DNA of 64,000 bases, taken from positions 1-64,000 of the IMG/VR virus record IMGVR_UViG_3300027747_003534. One strand, 5' to 3'. A program made the translations under genes and the position numbers. Every line of letters starts with the position of its first letter. Positions within the stretch are counted from its first letter, which is position 1. Below the pieces are notes generated by a model. The model was not told where the DNA came from, made no database searches, and saw only the letters and a list, made by a program, of their open reading frames with translations. Source of the stretch: a virus. Shown here piece by piece: positions 47,410 through 59,400 of the stretch.

Positions 47410-47421
47410 AGGACTTAAAAT

Positions 47422-50400
47422 ATGAGCAAAGGATTTAATCTTACAGCAGAAATCAACTTGCGCGGTCCTTCAAATATAAGGACTGTTGTTGCGGATATTC
47501 GCAGGCAAATTGGATCTGTATCCGCAGATATTACTCCGGTAGTTACTAGACAATCTGTCCGTAATGTTGCTAGTGTAATAAGAAGTCAGCTGTCTAATAT
47601 AATATGTGATGTTAAGATCAAAGCCAATACATCATCATTAAGAAGTATTGGATCAGATATAAGAAGACAGTTAAGTGGGGTTAGTGCTAATATTAACGTT
47701 AGGGCCAATCAGTCATCAATAAGAACAATGGCGGCTGACATCAGAAGACAATTAGGATCAATTAATGCTAATGTTAATGTTAGATTCAATACTACTGCTG
47801 TTACAACATATAGTAACAATTTAAGAGGATTAAATGCTAATCTTAATCAGATAATAACCTCAGCCACCAATGCTACAGGAGCCATCAATGCTTTAGCTGC
47901 TGCAATGAGAAGTGCATCAGCTGCTGGATCGGCTATTAATAATACTGCTATAAATGTTGGAAATGTTAGCAGGGCTGCGAATAATACTAGAAATAGCATT
48001 ACTCTAGCATCCAATGAAATGGTAGAGTTTGGTCGTCAATCCGGCTTAGCATTTAGAAGATTTTCAGCTATTACAACTGTTACAAGTGTTATATATGGAT
48101 TAACAAATGCTGTTAGTCAGGGTGTTAAATCTTTTATAGATTTTGATTTGCAAATGACTCGCATATCTCAGGTAACTGGTGATTCAAGAAATAAATTAGC
48201 TGATGTGGCAAATACTATTACAGATTTATCTACTAAACTTGGTGTTTCTTCTAATGAGCTAACAACTACCACAGTAACTCTTGCACAGGCTGGTTTAACG
48301 GCTAAAGATACTGCTACGGCGCTCAAAGCTTTGGCTCTTAGTGCATTAGCTCCATCATTTGATGATATGAATCAAACTGTAGAAGGATCTATTGCTTTAA
48401 TGAGACAGTTTGGTATAGGAGCAAATCAATTAGAAATGGCACTAGGTAGTGTTAATGCTGTGTCTGCTAAGTTTGCTGTTGAAGCTAGTGATATTATTAC
48501 TGCTATTCAGCGTACTGGTGGTGTGTTTGCTGCTGCTAGTAGAGGAGTAAGCACAGGCACAGAAGCATTAAATGAATTTATTGCTGTATTTACCAGTATC
48601 CGAGCTACAACTCGTGAAAGTGCAGAAACTATTGCTACTGGTTTAAGAACTATTTTTACTAGAATTCAAAGAGCAGGAACTATCGAAGCATTACAAGAAT
48701 TTGGAGTTACATTAACTGATTTAGAAGGTAAATTCGTAGGTCCCTATATTGCGGTTCAAAGACTTAGTGAAGGACTAAGCAGATTAGATCCACGAGATCT
48801 TAAATTCTCACAGATAGTTGAAGAATTGGGCGGCTTCCGTCAGATCGGCAAGGTGCTACCACTTATTCAACAGTTCGCAACTGCTCAAGACGCATTAAAG
48901 GTTGCTCAACAGGGCCAAGGATCATTAGCAACCGACGCGGCAAAAGGACAATTAGCTTTAGCTATTCAGATTCAGAAAGTGAGAGAAGAATTTCTTGCTC
49001 TTATTCGTAGCATTGGAGATACTAGTAGTTTTCAAAATATTGTAAAAGTTGGTTTAGATTTAGCCAGCGCTTTAATAAAGGTGGCTGATGCCACTAAGGG
49101 AGTTTTACCATTATTAACTCTGTTTGCTGCATTTAAAGGAATCACTGCGGCCACTCAATATATAGGTGGTTTTAGTCAAGGAATCAGAGGAAATGGTGGA
49201 GGAGCCAGAAGAGCTAATGAAGGTGGTCGTATATATGCTTTTGCTAGTGGTGGATTAGTACCAGGATATGGAAATGGTGATACTGTATCGGCAAAATTAA
49301 CTCCTGGTGAGTTTGTGATGAGCAAGCCAGCAGCACAAAGCATAGGAGTTGGTAATTTACATTCTTTGAATAGGAGTCGTGGAGGATCTATATTCCCCAA
49401 AAATTATTATCAGGGTGGGGTTGCAGCTTTAAAATCACTGTCTCCAGGAGAAAGTGGAAATAGAATCTCAGACTATATAGATTATTACGAGAATGAAACA
49501 AGCAAGACCAGCAAACAAAAAACAGGAAGAAAAAATAAATTAAACAGACAATCACCGAAAATGCTTAGAGGTTTTCAGCTCAAAGATAATGTTAATTCCG
49601 ATATAGAGAGAAGAGTTATTGGGGAATCAGAAATAAAAGAAGCTGTTGCAAACAATGCGAATTTTAGACGCTATATTAATAGTAGAGCAGCCAAAGATAA
49701 GAGTAGAGAGTTCTATGCTGCTCAAGGCGTAGCTTTTGAGGAGTTTTTATTTCAACATATTCTTGAGGGAAAACAATATGAAAAAGCACCCAAAAACAAC
49801 TATCCTTTAGATTTTATACCAAAGACTCCCGGATTACCTCCAGTTGAAGCTAAATTTACTTACGAGCAAGTTCCTGATGCATTTATTTTAAACAAACGAT
49901 TAAGATATAACTTATTGCGTCGTAATAACGAAAAAATATCTCCTTTAACCAGGAAGCAGAAACCCGACAATATTCAATTGGGTCCAACAATTGTATATGA
50001 AATGGGACCTGGATTAAAAAACAAAATCTTTACTCCAAACTCAAGTGAAAGCCAAAAAAGAGGAAGAGAAGAAAGAGCTCAGAAGAGTTTATTAAAAATT
50101 GATAAACTTGGTTTAGAACGTAATAATGGTGGATCTATACAAAAATTCGGTATTGGTGGAAGTACTGACGCTATATCAACATATAAAGCAACTTCTATGA
50201 AACTTAATAGAAGTCTAATGCTTGGAACTCCATTAACTAAAGAAGAACAAAAAAATGTTAAAGATTTAAAAAAACAAACCACAGATAAATTACCAAAACA
50301 ATTATATTCTGGTATTGGAGAAAATAGACTCAATCTGATTAAAAATCAAGTTGGCGATAAGCTACCAAAATCGGTTGGCAAATCATTTACATTACCTGGA

Positions 50401-53400
50401 TTTTTATCTACTAGTTTAGATAGCTCTATAGCAATGGAATTTGCTCGTCAAGGACTTTTGAGTATTTTGACCAACCCCAAGAAAAAGGGTATTAATACTA
50501 ATAAACGAGTTAGTACAGATTATGATTTAGAAAAAGAATTTATATTACCACCAAACTCTAAATTCAAAATCTTAAGCGCAAAAGAAGAGCGAAGTTCTGC
50601 TCGACCCGGAAGTTCTTTAATGAGATCAAAAGCTAGTCTTAATGTTCAACAACTAGCTTCTGGTGGATCTATTCAGCGATTCATGGCCGGAGAGATGGTC
50701 AGAAGAACAAAAAAAGAACGGTTTAAAAAAATAACAGAGTCCGATGCTGCTAAATTAACAGCTTCTCAAATTATAACAGGCCTTACTACTGGACAGACCG
50801 GCCCCGTTAGAGTAGAGGGTATGGATGTTGGAATGATGAGGACTATTCTTGGTAAACGAAATACAACACCAGATATTCAACGCAAAAAAGATGAGATTCT
50901 AAAAGCTTATACCAGAAGAATAAACGGTGAAGTAGATCAACGTCTCGGAATTACTAATCAGAAACAAGCAGCAGGATTACTATTTGGTATTGCTGGTTTG
51001 TACGGCTCTCCATTTAAGCCAACTGATATGGTTGTTGGAGATAAAGGAGAACTTAAAAACATCACAACTGTTCAGGTGATGGGTGGTGTTCCTCGTAAAA
51101 AATTAATGGATAAGGCTGGCATAGGTATTGATGATCTAGATGCTTATGGTAAAGATTTTAGAAAATCTGTTAAAAAAGGAGCTAAAAGACTATTAGTATC
51201 GGATATTCTTAGTCAACTAGGTTTAGGTAAAGCGCTTTATGCTGACTTTGACAAAACATTAGTATTTGGGGCTGATAATCTTCCTGATCTACAGTCTTTT
51301 AACAACAAGAGACAGGTAGGTAGACAATTATTATCAGAAAAAGCTAGACTTAGCACTCTTGGTCAAAAATTAAGAGATTTATTGCTAGTTAAGCCTCAGC
51401 TGTCACCATATGTAAATGTACTAACAGCGCGACCACCCTCCACAGTTGGTCTTTTACAAGCTTTCCTTAAACGACAAAATCTTAATATACCTCGTTCTCA
51501 ATTTACCGGGGTTGGTGGTAATAATTTAAACGAATCTGCAATTGCAAAATTAAAAGCTGCGGAATTACCTCCCGGATCAGTTTTTGTTGATGATAATGGA
51601 AAAAATACAAAAGAAGCAGAACTTAAATCTAAATCACTAAAGGCTAAAGGTGAAGCTGGTATTAAAGTATTTAGATATAAAAGTGCCAGAAATCCGTTAG
51701 ATCAACCGGGTGAAGATACTGCTGCTGGTCTTGCATTTCAAGAATCATTAAGAGGACTTCTTTCAGACAAAAGAGCAATGGCAGCATTTGCTGAAACAGG
51801 AGGAAAGAGCATTGACTTTCCGCTTGGATTAGGAAAACGAGCAGCATTATTTGGTCTAAAACCAAACATACCAACAGATGCCAAAAGAACATTGAATGGT
51901 CCATCAACAGCAAAAGATAATATCACTAATTATCTAAAAGTTCGAGGTTATAATAGCGGTGGAATAATTCAAAAATTTGAAACTGGTGGAGCAACAGATA
52001 GTCTTAGACAATACCAATTGCGATCTAAAGATCTTCATTCTGCTGTTATTTCAAACAAACCAGACAAAACTAAAAGTAATCAGATAAAAGATCTTGACAG
52101 TTCAATGATTGATTCTTTGCCAAAAATACTTTATAGTGGATTTAAAGAAAATCGTAGAAAAATTATTGATCAAGATATAGATCCTAATAAAGACTATAAA
52201 TCTCAGTTAATGAATAAGACTTTTTCTTTTCCGTCATTTTTGTCTACTTCTATAAACTATGATAGTGCTAAAAGATTTGCTGGATCAAATGGAGGGGTAT
52301 TACACATAAGACCAACAGGTAAGGGTGCTAATGTTTTAGAAAGAACCGGTAATAAAGGAAAGAGTGCTCTTTATGATATGGAAGCAGAATATCTATTACC
52401 AAGAAATTCTAGATTTAAAATCAATAGAGTATTAGATACTACTGGACCACTAGGATGGAGATCAGATTGGGGTGCTCCAAATTTTCTAGAAGCTGAAGTT
52501 AAAAGTTTTAAAAATGGTGGAAACATTAGAAGATTTGCTGATGCTGGATTAGTACCTGCTCCTAAATTAATTCAAAGAGGAGGATTCAAGTATAGTCTAG
52601 AAGATATTATTAAAGCCGGTTTTACTGAAGCTCAGTTCATGAAGCAAATACCTGCTCCTGGTGGCTATGGTGAACAGTGGCAAATTGGTGGTTATGGAGA
52701 AGGCTCAATACCTATGCCTCCATCCCTACAACCATATAAAGCTCCACCATCTGTTGTTCAGGATCGGGTTGATCTTGCTCGATCAAATGTTCAAAATAGA
52801 ATGGCAGATGCGGTAAGGAGAGACGGACGCACTTTGAGAGATTACGAGGTTAGCAGTGATCAAAAGGCGTTCAAGAAAATGCGAGGATATGCAATAGGAG
52901 GATCCACACAGGATACTGTACCAGCATTAGTTAGCAATGGAGAAGCTTTTGTACCACCAGAAACAGCAAAAAATATAGGATATGACAAATTAAGAGAAAT
53001 GAACCAAGCAGATCGTAATGGTATGAGGTCATTTGCTGGTGGTGGAATTAGTTTATTTAAGGGACCCGGTAGCGGAACAAGCGACAGCATAGGACCTGTA
53101 GGATTGCCTGTGGGCGGATTTGTTATAAGAGCAGCTGCTACCAAAGCTTTAGGATTAAGTAAGGGCGGAGCCGTTCAAAGATTTGCTTTTGGAGGAAGTC
53201 CTAGAGCAGTACCAAATATTAGCGGCATGAGCGATGCTAGAGCATTATCAGTAGTTGGAGTTACAGATAATGTTACTGGTCAACTAGAAAATTTAGCTAC
53301 GGTATTACAAGAATTAGGTGTTAGATCAGGTGATTCTGCTAGAATTATTCAGAGCGGCATACAAGCAACATACCAACAAGCTATACGAGCAACAGAAGCT

Positions 53401-56400
53401 GATATTCGACGAGCCAGATTAGCCGGAGCTAGTGCAGAACAGATATCTCAGGCTGAAAATCAATTAGCAGATATTCGTAGACAAGCTCAGCAGGATATTC
53501 AAACTAGACGTACTTTAGGAGGCTTATCAGGAAATCAATTACAGAGCATAGAATCTAATGCTCAAGAAGAAAGAGACAGAATACGCACAAATACCAGAAA
53601 TAGATTAGCAGCTAGAGGTATGAGTCAGGAAGATATTAATACCAGATTGCAGGAAAATGCTGGAGCTATTGATAGACAAGCATATTCTAGAGCAAGTAGT
53701 AGAGCAGGAGTTAATCTTAGAGCTAATGGTTTAACAGGAGATGATGCTCAAAGATTTGTTCGTCAAAGTATGGGAGATCCTCGTATACTAAGACAGATGG
53801 ATGATCAACTAAGACAGCAGTTAAGAAGTAGTACTGCATATACAACTGCCAGTAGAACCCAGCAAAGACAAATGAGCCAGTCTGTTGAAGAAGAAATTCG
53901 TACAAGAAAAGATATTGTTAATAAATTAGCTAGACAAAGGGGACAACAGGCTCCTGGCGGTGATCAGCGAGGTAATTTTGGAGGAATGTTGGGCTTATCT
54001 TTTGGACTACAAGGAATAGGATCATTGCTTGCTCAGCAAATTAATGCTAGTGCCAGCTCTTCAAATGCTAGCACAGCGGGCGCTATTCAGGGCGGAGTTA
54101 CAGGATTAGCTACTGGTGGCATGCTCGTTGGCGGCTTGCAAGATATGCTAGGAAGCAGACTTAGTCCAGCAGTGTCTAAACTTTTAGGAGGATTTGGTCT
54201 TCTTGCTACATTAGCGGCCTCTGTTGGACAAGCTTTTATAGAAGCCAGAAATGCTGCTATAGAATTTGAGAAAAATTTCCAGCAAAAGAAATTAGAAACA
54301 GCTATTAGTGATAGTCAACAATTATTTGAAAAACTAAATACTAACATTAAGAATGTAGATATCCAAAGATCGTTAGCTTCTAAATTAGCAGAAGCAGGAG
54401 AAGCTGCTAAAGCTGGTATAGAAGCTAATAATAAACTTGCTAAGGCATTTTGGGTTAATCTATTTGATGCTTTTGGCTCAGCTGATCAAGGAGCAGCATC
54501 TCAACGTAGTGAGATTTTGGATAAGAAAGGAATAATGGCATATTTTAGATCTACTGATCTTTTTGGTGGAGGAGACAAAGGACGAAGTAAAGAATATCAG
54601 TCTTTAATTCCTGAAAAAGCAAGAGAAAATTCTAAAAGTTTTGCTGAAACCTCTAAGCTTACTACTGATCTTATTGGAGCTAAGATTCAGAGCGGTTCAA
54701 GTGTTGAAGATATATTTAAAGATCCAGCATGGAAAAAACAAGCAGAAGTTATAGCAAGGGCGAATGCTGCTGTAGAACAAGAAATTTTATCTATAAAAAA
54801 TAATGCTAACATTAGTGATGTTGAAAAAGAAGCACGAATTAATAATATTATAGCTATAAATGCAGAACAAACCATTAGGCAACAAGCTTCTGTTATTGAA
54901 AGACAACAACAACTCAAGTCTTTAGACAATACAATAAATGTTTATACTAGATCTCTTGAGAGAATGTTCCAAAATATGGAACAAAGCATTGGTCGTGCCA
55001 GCTTCTCATTAGAACAAATGAGCAAAGATATCGATCTCGCATCAGATTCATTGCAAGGTCAAGCCAAGGTTGGTAATATTGCTTTAACTGCGATTAACGC
55101 TTTACAAAATCCAAGAGCATATTCTGATCAAACAGTATCAAATTCCAGAAATGTTGCTGCTGAATCTTTTGGCATACGATCACCAGAAATGGTTTCATTA
55201 TTAGGAGTTGGAGAAAAGATAGAATCTACTGTAATGAGCACCATTAATAAATCTGTTAATAAAAATCCTGGAATAACAGAAGAAGCATTAGGATCCATTG
55301 TTGGTCGCGATGTTAAAGAGGCACTAGCTAACTTGTCATTGCCTCCAGACTTAGTTGAAAAGTTATCTGGAGAAGTTGGTAATGTTCTTAAAGACTTTAA
55401 GAAATCTGGAGACGAAAAACTAGATTATACTCAGCTTAGCGAAAAACTTGGTCAGCTAAATAAGGTAGTTGATAGTTCTAGGAGAGCACAAGAAGTAGCA
55501 ATCAAAGCATTAGAACACTATCAAAACGCCCTTAATGTATATACTCAAAATATTAATAAAACTATTGATCTACAGATTTCTGCTAATCAAAGACTAAGAA
55601 AAGCTACTGATATAGTTGCTGATTCTGAACTTTCTTTGGCAAAAACTTTGGGTAAAAATATTAGCTTAGAAAATGCTAGAACAATGGTAAACTCTAAAGT
55701 ATCAGCCAAAACAGGAGGAGCTACTAATCCTAATGATATATTTGATAGCATAAATAAACTAGAAAATACCAGAGTAGTTCAACAAGCTGAACAAAGAAGT
55801 GCAGGAGAAAGAGGACTATCTGGTCAAGCAGACTTTATTAAATTCACTAAAAACTTATCAGATACTAATATTGGTTTAAGAGAAAATATTGATGCATTAA
55901 AATACTTAGCTGACAATACCGATATTGCAGCTTCTGCTATGGAAAAAATTCAAGAAGCTCAACAAAAATCTTCTGGAAGAGCCTCATTTATTGAAAAATT
56001 AGTTACTAGTACGCCCGAAGAATTAAATGGTCTTTCTAGTGCTTTTCAAAGATTGCAGAATAATGCTAATGGACAGATAAATACTATCAACAGATCTACT
56101 GGTGCTCAACGAGCCTACTATGAGGCTTTACAAAATGGAGCAAGTATGATGGAGGCTATGAAAGCTGCTCAAGCTGCTTTTGTTAATGAGCGTAAAGAAA
56201 CACTAGGCGCCTTAAATGATATATTGCCATTTTTAGGAAATAATCAACAGGCTGGTAATATTAAGGCAAATGTATTAGAGAGTATGCTTCAAGAATCTGG
56301 TATGGGAGTATCTCCTGTATTTCAGCAAATATTAAATACTCTTAGAAATCCAGAATTAGATCCAGCAACTCAAGCAGCTATTGCAGAATACAGAGAAGGT

Positions 56401-59400
56401 AATAATTTACAAGCACGAGCTAATTCTTTATTGGCCCAACTAGATTCTAATTTAGCTCGCGATATTGCAAACCAATCAGCTAAAGCTTTGGCTAATGCTC
56501 TTAGTGATGTTAAGATAAATTTTGAAGGTTCGGAACTAAAAGATTTAGTTAATTTAGTACAACAAATCAATGGTAAACTACCACTAGGCGCTGCTCCTGC
56601 TGCGGGTAAAGCCTCTGGAGGTGTCATATACGCTGCTGCTGGACGTGCTATTGATTTTAAGAGTCAAGGTACAGATACTGTGCCAGCAATGTTAACCCCT
56701 GGCGAATTTGTGGTTAATAGAGCAGCTACTCAAAGCCACTTGCCTCTTTTAAATGCCATTAATAGTAATAAATATAGTAGTGGTGGAGCTGTTAGATACT
56801 ATAGTTCTGGTGGATATGTTAGTCAAAATTTTAAGGAAGAATACAAAAAAAATAGTGATGATCTAGTTCAATCTAAAGAAAAATATATTGACCCAAGATC
56901 AGCAGCTTTTAGAGAAGTTAAATCTGTCTATGCCGGACCAGATAAATTTGTTAGGGGTGCTCAACCTAAAACGATTATGGCTCCCGTGGCTACTGCCTCT
57001 AGTGGCAGAGCAAGCCTGGATTCGATTAAAAGCGAAGATGGTATCAATAATTTATATTTAGGCGAGGCCCCAGCTATATTAGTGGAAAAAAATGCACATA
57101 ATCAAGATGTATTTAACTATGGTGTCATTAATAGGCCTCGTGCACACTTATTAGATCCCCTAGGCTCTGTAGTCGATAAGCCATTTGACACCAAAAATAT
57201 TACCAAAAATAAATTCATCGAATATAAAAATAGTTTTAATCAAAAATTAATTAATAGTGATTTAGATTCATCTACAATAGTATCAAGTATGCCAGCAGTC
57301 AATGACATAAAAGATATTCCCGAATCTTTAATTTCTGATCAATTTTATAGTCCCAATGTTATATCTAATCTCCCAGTAGGTATGATTGTAACAAGAAATA
57401 AAACTCTAGGAGCATTATCTTGGAATAAAGAGAGCACAGAACATGCTAAGGTATTAAAAATATATAGACTAGCATCTGATTATGCCGATGTTAGCGTCGT
57501 ATCTAATGAGGATCAGGGATACTACAAGATCAAATCAGATCTTAAAATGTCAGATTCTAGCGCGCAAGATCGTATTAAAATATTGACAGGAGATAATTCA
57601 TGGATAACAGAAAAAGATAATATTAAAAATATTATTAAAACTCAAGAATTAAACCTTAAAGATCTTAAACAAACTCAGACATTTACATCGGTTGATCCTG
57701 ACCCCACAAATCCTGTATTTAATAATCTTTTTAAGGCAGAAGATCCGAATCTTAGTAATTTAAGACAAAAATTAGAGATATTATATAGTGGAGCTGAGGG
57801 AATATCATTAACGGGCAATGAATTAAACTTTTTTAATCCTAGTGCCCTTTCAGAAGATAAAGAAAATAATATAACATTATTACATGTTTTAAATAGTAAA
57901 TATAAACCTATTTTAGATAAATCTTTAAACAGTAAACAACAAGCAGATAAAATAAAGACAACTTTTCCAAAATTGATGGTTGGAGGAGCAGGATTAAATA
58001 ATTTACCAGACGCTGATTATAAATGGGCTAGAGGATATGAATTTGGAATATATGACGTAGCTGACATGGGTAAAATGAAAACTTTTCCATGGGTAGCTAA
58101 TGAAGACCCATCAGTAATATCTCAAGATATTCAAGCTGCTATAGATAATCAAGCTGAACAATTAAAAACAAAATATGGAATTAGCACAAAGCCAGTATCT
58201 GATTTTGGTTCATATAAGTTAAAGCTGCCTAATCCTATAGGAGACGTTGACTTACCGTATCATATGCAGTATACAGAGTATACAGGGCCACAAATTGCTA
58301 CAGATCCTAGTAAAGCTGATCCTAATGGTTTTAATTTAGGAGCTAATTTAAATAAAGCTTTATTAATTACTCCAAATAATAAAAATCCCCTCAGTCCATA
58401 TTCTCAATTTAAAAAATATGCCCAATCAACAGCTTATGTAGACAAAATATTAACTGGGGATGAAATATTTGATAAGTCTCATATTGAGCTTGACAAAATT
58501 CCCGATTTCACCACCCTTGCTAAGGGTAATATTGACAGAAATCAAAGAGATCAACTCAAACAAAACCTTAAAGGTGTTCAGTATAGTATTGATTTAGATT
58601 CTTTAATTGATCATACCAATCATCCGATACTAAAAAATATTCCATTATTTGAAGATAGTCCACCAAATAAACAATCATATGTTTTCAATATAGGGGAGTA
58701 TTTAAGTACAGTAGCAGATAAAGTATTTACAGACAGAGACAATGCAGCAATAAAATCTGTTGGAGAAATTGATGACAAGGGTCAATTAGCTGATGATACT
58801 ATTAAGGATAATAAATTACCCGATGCTGTTAAAAATTTAGCTAGATTATCATTGGGTGTTTTTGGAAGAAAAAGAGTTCCAGGATTACCTGGAAATTGGC
58901 TATATAACAGTATCCGTGGAATAATACAAAAACCATTTAAAAATTCTGGCGTAGCTCAACAAGCAGCAGGATATACTAGTGGAATATTTAATAATTTTGG
59001 AGGCTATTTGAGCAAATTGGCTCCTATGACAAGGAATCCCAATATTTATCAGCAGCTAAAAGAATTATTCACATTGGGATCTGGTGCTGCTATGGCATTT
59101 ACAGGTTTGGCCAGTGGTGATACACGAATGATAGGTCAGTTTCAAAAATTAAACTTGAATGCAGAAGATCTATTTAGATCTCTTGGAGGAGCATCATTAT
59201 TTGGTAGAATTTCTTCAACGGCATTATCTGGGGATTATAAGGCTATTTTAGGCCAGCAATTAGAAGGAGCCAAGATAAAAACTGTTGGTGCTAATGGTAC
59301 GCTAAGTCTGGTATCGGCAGATAAAGCCATACCAGAAAAATATAATGATTTAGTTAATATTGCATTTAATCCATATAATGAATTTCCAAGTAAGGATACT

